64,000 bases of DNA from Megaustenia siamemsis. Taxonomy: Eukaryota > Mollusca > Gastropoda > Stylommatophora > Ariophantidae. Below the pieces are notes generated by a model. The model was not told the DNA's origin. It worked only from the letters and a program-made list of their open reading frames with translations, and made no database searches. Numbering within the stretch: position 1 is the stretch's first letter; each line of letters begins with the position of its first letter. The position numbers and the translations under genes are program-made. Where the stretch lies: contig JAVIAB010000101.1 in NCBI GenBank assembly GCA_032433765.1, positions 63,647,592 through 63,711,591 on the forward strand, written 5' to 3'. Positions 20,738 to 32,029 of the stretch are shown piece by piece.

Positions 20738-21961
20738 ATGACTATTTTTGCAAAGAGGCTAAACGAGGAAGATTATTTCATTCTTGAGAAAACCCTGAGA
20801 ACAGGACAAGACACATTTTGGATTTATCTAAACGGTCATTTAATCGCTGGATTCAAGCACGTGACCGTCAATGTTCAAAATATACAAAATCACAAGGAAG
20901 AGCAAAAATGTTGGATAATTTCGACAGTGAACTTATTAGAAGTGAAATTCGCAAAATGTTGGGTATGAATGAAACTGTTACAATAAGAAATTAAAAGTAT
21001 CGCTGAAAAAGAACAACAGTATTGAAATATCAAAGTCTACATTATGGAGGAATGTGAGAGCTGCAGGCTTTACATTCAGAAAGTATTCCAATGGACGAAA
21101 CATCATCTGTGAGAAGCCACATACAGTAGTCATGAGAAGCAAGTACTTACGTGAAGTAAAAGAGGTGCGCAAGCAAGGTTATGATATTGTGTACTTGGAT
21201 GAAACATGGATCAATGCTCACCACACTAACCAAAGGGAATGGCAGTCATCAGATGGAAAGATTAAGAGATTAATACCTAGCAGCAAAGGATAGCGCTTGA
21301 TAATTGTTCATGCAGGTAGTCGACAACATGGACTAATACAGAATGCAGAGCTCATTTTTCTTTCAAAATCCATAGACAATCGGATTATCACTCTGAGATG
21401 AATGGTCACATATTTAGAGATTGGATTGAAAATTCTGTTCTCCTATCACTAGATCGACCATATTGCCTAATAATGGACAATGCAGCGTACCACAACAGTG
21501 TTGCACTTGAAGATAAAGTCCCGACGTCATCCATTACAAAAGATGCTATTAAGATATGGCTCACAAAGGAGCACATACAATTTAATAACATGTACTTAAA
21601 ACCTGAATTACTATCTCTAGTAAAGCAAAAACAGAGGACAAAAATGTTTCAAATAGATAAGATTATCCAAGAGCACGGTCATATAAGTTTGAGGCTGCCA
21701 CCTTACCATGCTCATTTAAATCCAATAGAACTAATCTGGGCAAAATTAAAAGGACAAGTGGCAGATGAAAATACAACATTCAAAATATGCGTTGTAAAGA
21801 CTCTTGCTAATCTCGCTTTATTAAATATAGACAAAGATTATTGGGCTAAATGTGAAGACCACGTCTTAAAACAGGAAGAGGAATATTGGAAAAATGATGG
21901 TTTGTGGAATGTTCAACCCCAAACAGTTATTAATCTTTTAGACTCGTCTGATTCAGAATGA
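20738..21961 (+). pseudogene. Tc1/mariner-type transposase with long D-E spacer
   Basis: A DDE transposase that would cut and rejoin DNA at a TA site. An N-terminal helix-turn-helix part is suggested at 20,738-21,055 but is frameshifted. The catalytic region has YLDETWIN (first D), LIMDNAAYHN (second D) and HLNPIELIWAKLKG (E). The last 187 residues (21,398-21,961) are intact and end DSSDSE. The gap between the second D and the E is 83 residues, far from the 34-41 of ordinary Tc1/mariner, but close to the described DD82E lineage (Sailor). Two breaks near 20,970 and 21,295-21,400 make this copy dead. Confidence 0.85.
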
Positions 21962-22027
21962 AAGTATATAGCCCCCACAATGTTGGCCCCTATATTACCT
22001 TAAATTATTTCAACAAACGGTCCTTTT

Positions 22028-22054
22028 CAGGACCACACAACCATGAAAATTGGA
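22028..22054 (+). promoter_or_regulatory. Histone-type mRNA 3' stem-loop, orphan
   Basis: The element begins just upstream at AACGG (22,016) and reads GGTCCTTTTCAGGACCACAC. It forms a perfect 6-bp stem GGTCCT/AGGACC around a TTTC loop, with the AAC leader and ACAC follow-on of replication-dependent histone mRNAs. Known role: bound by stem-loop-binding protein and used instead of a poly(A) tail. No histone coding sequence precedes it. The nearest frame is the transposase stop at 21,961. Confidence 0.7.
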
Positions 22055-22059
22055 CATAC

Positions 22060-24850
22060 GGGTATACCTTGATATTATTATCGTCCGTCCTCGAACTGAG
22101 CAGACAATAATTCTCCTGGTGTTTTGTTTTATCCAGTTATTTCCCCATTACGGCCACGCCTTTACCTAGTGAAAATTAATCGTAGACCAGCAACTACGGT
22201 AATTTCTATTCTTTAGGGCTTCACAATTTACAATTTTGACAAACATCAAAGAAATATCGCCGCTTTAAGAAACTGCAGCTGCAAGATATTTGTTAAATAT
22301 ACATTTAAAGGGTCTTTTGCATTCTAATAACATTTGGAAGATTTCAAAAGTATTTAACAAACGGTTAGACAGTAATAGCGTTTTGAAGTTGGGTATATAT
22401 TTTGAAACGAGCTATAGTACCACAATCAATCAATATATAGTTCAGTTAAAACATTTATTTAGAAATGTGCAATGTTTCTCCCTCACTTTTCTCTCTCTAT
22501 CTCTATCTTTCTTCATACAGGAAACCGTAAATTGACATACAATAAACGAAACCAGATAATGGGCAACATCATCATGTGTATACACGGAAACCAAAAGGTC
22601 AAGTTGACGAACCCGAGTGAGAGACAAACTCGACTAAAGCAGCCTGTCCATGTTTAATCTCCCGTGTTCTTATCTCATCGCCCCATGAAGGAAATTAAAA
22701 TATGAAAAAAAAAACAAATGCGTAATTTAGTTGTGTTCTACATAAATGTACGGCAGGAAAACATGGCCAACGAATGTCAGTGAAAGAAACAGCAATAATG
22801 TGTTAAGAAATGGGTGAAGTAATTCTGATTCACAGTGCGTGTTGCTTTTATACATAGCAAGTTTCCAATTCTCTGGTCTTCATGTGTGTACATCACATCA
22901 CTTGTGTTCTCAATTAGCAGTCACAAATATCTTCATAAATCCCTCTCTCGTTCTTTAGTACCATGAAGATAAATATATTCCCCGCAGCCTTCACAATTGT
23001 AAATAAAATGAATATCCAGTGAACTCTCTATTATTTTTTCATTAGTTTTTTTTTTTTTTTTTTTTTCATGTATATAAGTGTGTTTGTATGAAGATAATGA
23101 CGATAAGTGCGTGAAGTCAAGAAAACACACATAAACGATTCAGAAGAGTACAGAACATTCGATCAACTTCTTACATTTTGCTCATTATTTAAAAAATGAT
23201 TTCTGTAAACAAAATCATTTAATTCTTTTTCATCGATCCTATCATCTATGGCCATATTGCTTGTAGAAAACACTTCTGATAAATATGCTGAAACAAATGG
23301 TAAAATATTCAATTGAATATATTATCTCTTGTATAGCAGATGTGTAATAAAATGAATGAACGGCATTCCAGTATCATAAAAACTAATAGAAGAATGTTGA
23401 CCGCAATGATATGCCCTTAATTGTACAATACCTACTTTCCTTTCCAGCGAACACACACTGCTCTCTATATTAAAATACACACTTTGTTCTCAGATTGTCT
23501 TGTCCTCTGGTCACGTGATGCATTTTTTAGTTTGGCTGAGAGAAATATGAAAGTACTCTTCTTTTGATTTAAACATAATGTAACTTCTGGAAACAGAAAG
23601 TTAACAAATAGTAAGTTAACAAATGGTAAACCGTTAATTTAACATTTTGTCGCAGTTTCAAAGAATAGCTTAAGACGTATAGTGATTAGAGTAAATATAG
23701 CCAACGAAGACAATGCTGCCCACATCGGAGCAAAACTATACAGCAGGCTACATTTTTTTTAAAAGTGCATTAACAAACATAAAAGAAGGAGACCCGAATT
23801 TTATTATGGAAAAAAAAACACAGAATATGTTGCCGTACCACTTGAGGTGAAATAGGAGGTTGGATAAAACACTTAGACAGCTGTGTTTAGACAAAGTGAC
23901 ATTAACCATGAATACTTGCCACAACGGTACATTTGTTGTTTGAGTAAGCTTGAAAGTTTACCGACTGCTATTCTAAATTATTACGTTAAATGTGACAAAT
24001 GAACATGAACTAATAAACTAACAATGTTGTGTTTCCAGAAAGATGGGCGAGGTTTGCAACTCAGTGTTGCATAATTTATGGCCCAGTAGTTGAGAGCACC
24101 CAAATAATGTCCTTTTAGTTAACTGCTTATTCTGCAGCCACGAAATAATCATTCGTGTATGGTTATCAAGCCGACGGTGATTTTTAAGTTCCATCTAATT
24201 GTGTATCTCAACACTGAGTCAGGGATAGCTTTCCAATTGTAAGTCTATTCCACGGGACTAAACTGATTTTAAATGTGTAAATCTGAAAATATGTAACGAC
24301 GCCTATTATAGATGTTTATGTAATTGCCCAATAGAACACAATGAATCTAATTATAGGATTCAATATTCACATAAATTTCTATACAGACCATGATAACATA
24401 TTTCAATATGTTCTCACAAATACAAATTACAAATATAATCATCAAAATCTATAAACAAAATTAATATCTTTAACTATTTCAATTCATAAACAAACCATTA
24501 TTTAAAAAAATTGTATTTCATTTTTCTTTTTTTAAATTTACATACACTCAAAGGACTTAAATATAAAAAGCGTGTCAAGTCTGGACTCACTGACAAACTA
24601 TGAACCAAGCACTTTGGCGTGACGTAACATTGTGTGCATGGACCCGGAAAGACTTGGGACACAAATCTACTTCTCTGCTATTCACACATAAGCCAGCCAG
24701 CAATGCAAATTGTGGTCTCTCGACCAGCGTTAAATATTGAGCTTTCTGAGCTGGTCATACCAGAGTATTTCATATTTTATTTAAATGTGCTGATAACTTG
24801 AGTCAGAAATTGAAAGAAATCACGTAAATGTTACTTCCGTTGAGTGTAGA
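22060..24850. other. Long unique stretch, no supported gene
   Basis: AT-rich with T and A runs (near 23,045). All frames are short. I looked for other histone coding sequence near the stem-loop on both strands and saw none. Present only in unit 1 of the duplication. Confidence 0.45.
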
Positions 24851-25103
24851 ATGCCCTGGATCAGGGATTCTCAACATTTTTCTACCCACGGAGCAATGAC
24901 AATTTTTCAAAGAACTGCGGACGCCGAATCTAAATGTATTGTTAACAACGACCACTCATATTTACAACAATGCTTTTTGCTCGTCGCACGGTTATTGTGT
25001 GCCCATGTTTGCAGGAAAATAAATATAGTGCAATGTATCTTATTGCAATACATTGAATGCCTTTGAAGATAATCAGCAAAATGAGAATTATAAAAAAAAA
25101 AAA

Positions 25104-25252
25104 ACACTCACTGACATGGACTTCTATGGACATGTTCGGAGTGCAATGATGATAACCCGCAAATAACTCAATAACACTCACTGACATGGACTTCTATGGA
25201 CATGCTCTGAGTGCAATGATGATAACCCGCAAATAACTCAATAACACTCACT
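25104..25252 (+). repeat. Two 70-bp tandem units derived from the LINE-D 3' tail
   Basis: CTGACATGGACTTCTATGGA starts at 25,111 and again at 25,181. Each unit contains CATGTTCGGAGTGCAATGAT or a variant, then GATAACCCGCAAATAACTCA, the terminal sequence of LINE-D (compare 42,128-42,175). So only the last about 50 bp of the LINE is present, copied in tandem. Confidence 0.8.
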
Positions 25253-26320
25253 GAACTAATGCGGTTTTTTATTTTTGTCATCTCATATTTTCTGTTAGAT
25301 TTTAAAAGTTAGGGAGGAATGATTTTCACCTCTTCTCAAACCTTTCAAGATACCGCATCAAGGCAAAGTTCAACATATAAATATGTATCTGACAGTTTGA
25401 AAACGACGGATGCCACTTCTGTTCTTTGTGAAGGCGAAACAAACGTCAGCGTCTGCCTTATTCGTTTTATCTTCTGTCCAAATGATGTCGGATCATAAAT
25501 GACGTCACTGGAAGGAATGAGGTTGGAACTTCCAGAGCACCAAGAACACACGCCGTAGGCGCAATGACGTCCGCGGGCACCGGACTTGAGAACAGCTGCC
25601 CTGAATGGTCACAACAGCTCGTCTCCCACTTGCAAATAACAACACACAGACAAATCTGGACAAGTCGCATAAACCATGGTCTCGTATGTATATTTAGAGG
25701 AAGTAGAACAACTCTAACTGAAATTTGTTAAATTATTGCCCATGTTACTAACCACAAAATCAGGTTCATTTTGAAAGCAGTTGACTGGTGCAGAATATTA
25801 GAAAAAAACAATCCAAGTGAGAAATGAAACAAAATAAACAAAGAAATTACAAAGTTGATAGATGTCCCAAATATAAAATCACCACTTGATAACTCCCAAG
25901 CACTAGAAATAAAACATTTACCACTCGAGTGAGAGATAACTTCATGATGACTTGGTTTTTATCTCTAGAAAGATCAAAGAGAATTGCAAAATTGAAATAT
26001 ATCTTCTGGACAAAGCTTACACTAACGGGACTTGCCAATCGTTTTAAAACTTGCTCGATAGAAACAGTAATTTGCTGCCCAACCTCTGCAATACATGCTT
26101 TATTGATGGATCAGTGTTCAGGGCATCTACTTTGTAGATTTAAGAGAGATTTTCTTTTGAGATTTACTCGAATTTTGAGGCAAAAATTGCAGCCGTTCAC
26201 AAATGCTATACAGTTCATTTCACATAAATATATGTTTGATCAAAATTAAGACACACAAACACACACACACACATATATATAAAACACGGATATTTTGTTA
26301 TACGCTCAATGTCAAACAGG
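25253..26320. other. Unique stretch, no supported gene (unit 1)
   Basis: From 25,584 it is matched by unit 2 (35,689-36,420). Frames at 25,929-26,249 have no domain and are altered in unit 2. A short (CA)n(TA)n tract lies at 26,255-26,280. Confidence 0.4.
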
Positions 26321-26324
26321 GAGC

Positions 26325-26600
26325 CTTCATTCATTCATTTATTGAGTGACGTCTAAAACTTCGAATGTTATCAAAGATGGAACGCCATTTAAGTCTGTCT
26401 CATTTCTTGATGGTGCATGTTGTTACGGTTTCATCTGTCCATCTTTAGATGGTATCAGTCCACTTTAGTCTTGGTGTTCTTTCTCTGTCTCTTATACTGT
26501 GTACCCTCTCTTCCACGACGGCCATTAACAGGGTATTGTGTCGTTTCACCATGTCCCAAAAATGCAGTTGTACTATTTCGAATTGTAATGAATCATTCGT
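26325..26600 (-). mobile_element. LINE-H C-terminal piece, unit 1
   Basis: The minus strand gives WDMVKRHN, then RTPRLKWTDTI, RWTDETVTTCTI and RLKWRSIFDNIRS. This order matches the basic C-terminal end of APE-type LINEs (GRPRxxWxDxI...W...A.DR..WR). Frames are interrupted by stops. The unit 2 counterpart is at 36,430-36,700. I could not tie it to another family in this window. Confidence 0.65.
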
Positions 26601-26739
26601 TTTTTTTTTAAATCACTGTGTTTCAGTTGCTACAGATAACCATTATATGTCTTCTAATGCTCCCACAAATATGTGGAGGAGTAGAAGACAAATAAGATAT
26701 CTTTTCTATGATCCACATTTCAAAATATATAAATACATT

Positions 26740-27288
<549 letters not shown>

Positions 27289-27291
27289 TAT

Positions 27292-29870
27292 AAATGGTGC
27301 TAATAACCATCCAGAAAGCAAAACAAGACAACACGAACCAATTGAAAACAAGAAAACAATCCGAAAGAACAATAAAATTAAGCCAACTTAAAACAGAAGA
27401 TAAAAAGAAAGAAATAGAAAAACAACTAGAAAACCAATTTAAACAACTACCACAACAAATAACTACAGTAGATAACGAGTGGCTCATATTCAAAAAATCA
27501 TTGACGAAAATAGCAACCACAATATGCGGAACGAAGCAAAGAAAGAAGGAGGGAAAGATGAGGACTCCATGGTGGAATGACATAGTCAAGAACGCCATAA
27601 AAAGAAAGAAAAAACTATACAAAATCTGGCTAAAAACTAAAAAGCCAAGCGATTATGATATATACACAATAGAAAGAAGGAAGTGAAGAAATTAATCAAA
27701 GAAGAAAAACATAAAGCATGGATAAAATTTGGCGAAATGATTAGTAACAACCACAAATCAGCAACCTGAGATTTCTATAGAACAATTAAAGCCATAAGAC
27801 AAAAGAAAGACAATTATGACCCAACTGAAATCATCAATGATAAACGAGGCCAAGCAATAACAAACAAAGCACAAATCTTAACGAGATGGAAAGAATATTT
27901 CGAAGAGCTTTTGAATGTAGAAACAACAAGTCCAAAAACTCACAAAAACAACTAACAGTTGGCGATAAAGAACGAAATATACTAATGGAAGAAATAGAAG
28001 AAACATTGCGACTAGCACCAAGAAACAAAGCCCCAGGAATCGATAACATCACAGTAGAAATGCTAGCAGCAGCGGGAGAGGCAGGATGTAAATGGCTACA
28101 CAGACAGAATTCAACGCTGCATGGATACAACAGCAAGTCCCAGACGATTGGAAACAGTCCATTTTATTACCAATATGGAAAAAGAAGGGCAGCAGAAGAG
28201 ACTGCAACCAATACAGAGCAATATCACTATTAAGCCACACAGGGAAGTTGTATGCCAAGATAGTTGAAAAAAAGATTGAGACCAATTATAGACCCGCAAC
28301 TACGCGATGCTCAGATGGGCTTCAGGAGGAACAGAGGTTGCACAGATGCCCTATTTATCATAAAACAACTAGCGGAGAAACAATCATCATCATCATCATG
28401 TACCCTGCCGGTTGGCGTAGGTGATCATGTCCCTCCACAATCTTCTATCTAAAGTGCATCGTATCAGTTCTGTTGTTGACTGTTTTCTATGCCATGACAC
28501 CAAGATATCCAGTATTTTCTCTCTTTATCGTCCGCGATCTCTCTTTCCTTTTATTTTGCCAGTTGTAACCAAGTATTCCAACTTTCCTCTTCTCATGATG
28601 TGCCCAAAAAATGTTGATTGCTTCTTTCTGATGATTTTTAAGAGTTCCCTTTTTGTGTTGGCCTCTTTGAGAACTTCCTCATTAGAAGAAGACAAGAGAA
28701 AACAATAGAGCATAATAAAACACTGTATACAGCTTTTATTGACCAAGAAAACGCGTTCGATAGGGTGGACAGGGAACAACTATGGTCCGTATTGCCCTTG
28801 TACGGAGTGAGTCGCCACCTAGTAGAGATATGCAAGAGCCTCTATGAAAATTGTCGCACTACAGTAAGATCTTCAGCAGGTTACTCTAAACATTTCACCA
28901 TTAACTCCGGAGTAAGACAAGGCTGCGTGCTTTCCCCTTACTTTTCATCACATATATGGACAATATATGCAAATTAGCATGCCCAATCAGAGGAACATAC
29001 CAACACGGATGACAACAAACGATAACACAGAAGAGAACGAAATATGCGTACCAGAAAACAACAGAAGAGAGGAAGAAATAAATGAAATATTATTTGCAGA
29101 CGACCAAGTTCTGATACATGAAACAACTGAGGACCTACAAGAACATATCAACAGGCTAAACAACACCTGTAAACAATACAACATGAAGATCAACATAAGT
29201 AAAACCGAAGTAATGGCAATAGCGAACTAACATCTTTATAGATAATACATCTTTAAAGCAAGTTGACAATTTTAAATATCTGGGTAGCACGCTAACACAA
29301 GACAATAACCAAGAAAGAGAGATAGATATAAGGTGTAACAAAGCATGCCAGGTTATAGGCCAAGTATCAACACTATTGAAAAACAAAGCAATAACTACGG
29401 AAGCAAAAAGGGCAATATACAAATCAATTTTTCTACCAACTCTGTGCTATCAGTGCCAGAATTGGACGCTGGACTCTAGAACAATAAGAAAGATAACGAC
29501 CACCGAAATGAAATGTGTCAGAAGAATGGCAGGTAACAGCTTAGGGACAGAGTAAGAAACACTGACCTGAGGAAGAAACTCGAAATTTAACCAGCCATCG
29601 AATACATAAAGAAACAACAGATAAATTGGTTCGGCCACATAACAAGACAGAAAAAACTAACAATGAATCAAAGAGCCATAAACAAACGCTACGAAAACGT
29701 CAGATTAAGAGGAAGACCGAGAAAGAGATGGATAAAGGGAATACTAGAGTCACTAGGAGGAATAACATCAGAAGAGGCCAACAGAAGAGCAAAGAATCGC
29801 AGATTGTTTCTCCCTCGAGGCCAACGGCAATAGAGGAACAATAGAAGAGGAAGAAGAATGATGATAAATA
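27292..29870 (+). mobile_element. LINE-C copy 2 (5' part missing)
   Basis: It starts at the duplication junction, equivalent to codon 254 or so of the copy 1 endonuclease frame, and runs to the same GATGATAAA tail. The A run near 27,497 is one base longer than in copy 1, so the linker stays open to about 27,685 where AGAAGGAAG has lost two bases. The LINE-B insertion is shared. The RT block EILFADDQVLIHE is intact here (28,967-29,230), but the SGVRQGCVLSP block is followed by a two-base loss near 28,937. Confidence 0.9.
28386..28693 (-). mobile_element. LINE-B inside LINE-C copy 2 (inherited)
   Basis: Same insertion point and orientation as 14,359-14,667, with one base lost from the left TSD (GAGAAACAAT) and GAGAAAACAAT on the right. 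It was carried along by the tandem duplication and is not an independent insertion. Confidence 0.95.
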
Positions 29871-30164
29871 GAGGGAAGACCATAACAAAGATGCACATGC
29901 TTACCTGTTAGATAGAATATTGATAGACACGACCCAGATATAATTTAGAGTAAAGAAGTGAAAGAAGATTAAGAACGGACGGTGGTTAATAGTAATGGAT
30001 AAATCGTCTATGCAGTTAGATAAATGCGGGCTAAGTGATTAGGACATTTCAACATTGTGATACTTTCACGTAAATGGTTTGTTTTGCCGTGTAACATTTA
30101 CACCTTCATGTGAACATTTTACATTTTAGATGGAATAAGCACCTAGTCAGCTATGATTTAGTTT

Positions 30165-30535
30165 AGTTCAGATCCCGGATCATTCTCGCTGCACGTCAGA
30201 CACGCCCATAAGTGTTAGATCTCCCTCCAGGTATACCTCTCACATGGAGACTTATTACTCCAGTCCTGTGTTGATTTGTTATTGTTTCTGTGTCTTCCCT
30301 CAAAGCTATCATTTCTGGCGTCTCCGGGTTTGACCAAATTTTCACGCAGTCTGGGTATGGTTGTAGATGCATGATCATTGCCTGAATCATTACTCGCCCT
30401 ACCTCTCTCAGCGCATTCAGAATGTCAGCACAGGCAATTACACGTTCACCATCCACGTCAACCTGCCAGCTCGTTAATTTGCTTTGAATCCAGAGTGTCA
30501 AGTGACGAAAATGAAACATATACCAGTATGTCATG
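30165..30535 (-). mobile_element. LINE-D 3' scrap, unit 2
   Basis: Equivalent of 16,136-16,510. One extra G near 30,327 keeps the minus frame open for 112 residues, including CADILNALREVGR and ITNQHRTGVI, both recognisable from the LINE-D region after RNase H. Confidence 0.7.
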
Positions 30536-31265
30536 AGTTATTTATTAACACCAACCAATGTGATCTTTAGTAAAAATAAGCCACTGTATTCTTTAGTAAC
30601 ACCAACCCCTGATGCTCTTTAATAACACCAACCATTGTACTCTGTAGTAATACCAACCACTGTGTTCTTTAGTGACAACAACAACTATGTTCTTTAATAA
30701 AAATAAACCAATGTGTTCTTTAGTAATACCAACCACTGTGATCTTTAGTAATACCAACCACTGTGATCTTTAGTAACACCAACCACTGCGTTCTTAATAA
30801 CACCAACTACAGTACCCTTTATTAACACCAACCACTGAGTTCTTTAGTGACAACAACGACTGTGTTCTTTAGTAATACCAAACATTGTGTTCTTTAGTAA
30901 GACTAACCACTGTTTTCTTTAGTAACACCAACAAACTGAGTTCCTTAGTAACACCAACAAACTGAGTTCTATAGTAACACAAACAACTGTTCTTTAGTAA
31001 CACCAGCCAATGTATTCTTTAGTGATATCAAACACTGTGTTATTTAGTAACAACAGACAATGTACTCTTTAATTACACCAACCACTGTACTCTTTAATAA
31101 CACCAGTCACTGTGTTCTTTAGTAACACCAACCAATGTGTTCTTTAGTGACATCAACCACTGTGTTCTTTAATAAGACCAACCACTGTATTCTTTAGTGA
31201 GAGCAACCACTGCGTTCTTTAGTGAAAGCAACCAATGTGGTCTTTAGTGGCACCAACTATATTCA
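30535..31265. repeat. 25-bp satellite-like array (unit 2)
   Basis: Counterpart of 16,510-17,290 with the same order of variants. Single-base changes and a lost unit near 31,200 mark it off. Confidence 0.95.
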
Positions 31266-31880
31266 CTCTAGGAAACAACTGTTTTGAGAGAATATTCTCT
31301 TTATGCAACAGCTTTAATCTTTCATTTCAGATTGCAAATCAAACTTTATGGGTAAGTAATGTTAACATTAGAAATGGGATTTGTTTTTGTGAGAAAGAAA
31401 CCTCGAAACTGTTTACTCATTAACATGTACAGTTTTAACATTTAGCCAATCAAGTTAAAATGGATAATAATGTACTAATGTTTGCAACCTGGATAACCAG
31501 GCTTGTCATGTGGTACTTAATGTATTATTTCTGATTTGTGCAATAATCAGACATTATTTTATAATGGTAATAGTCGGATACTGTGAGCCATAATTATACA
31601 AGCATCTAACTTCTGTTGATGTGCCAAACGTTTTGTCAATGTCAAATTCAAGGGACACAAAAGAACATTCACCCACTTGTTGACCATGTGTGACAGGAGA
31701 AGCTTATTTTGACTTTTCCTGTTTTGTCTTTTAGTACGGAGCATCAAGTTCGTGACACATTGGCTCGATGTTTATTTCTCGCATAAGTGGTGGTGAGGTT
31801 AGGGCACAACATTTTTGACAATCTCTTTTTCTATGTTACTGTATATTGCACTACACATTGCATTTGGCACATAGCATGAC
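31266..31880. other. Unique stretch, no supported gene (unit 2)
   Basis: Counterpart of 17,291-17,910. The small frames present in unit 1 are changed or interrupted here. Confidence 0.45.
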
Positions 31881-31889
31881 ACTTTTCTT

Positions 31890-31958
31890 TTTCTCCCCCC
31901 CCCTCTCTCTCTCTCACTATCTCTCTCTCTCTCTCTATATATCTATATCTCTCTATCT

Positions 31959-32024
<66 letters not shown>
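31890..32024. repeat. (CT)n(TA)n microsatellite, unit 2
   Basis: CT tract plus a TA tract longer than in unit 1, abutting LINE-E. Confidence 0.9.
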
Positions 32025-32026
<2 letters not shown>

Positions 32027-32029
32027 CAG

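Noticed and set aside
20040..22060. Terminal inverted repeats for the Tc1/mariner-type element
   Set aside because: I compared the flanks by eye and found no convincing pair, so no element boundaries are claimed.
24856..25602. Possible non-autonomous hAT: CAGGGATTCTCAACATTTTT at the left and TTGAGAACAGCTGCCCTG at the right
   Set aside because: The ends are only partly complementary and no matching 8-bp duplication is present at the flanks.
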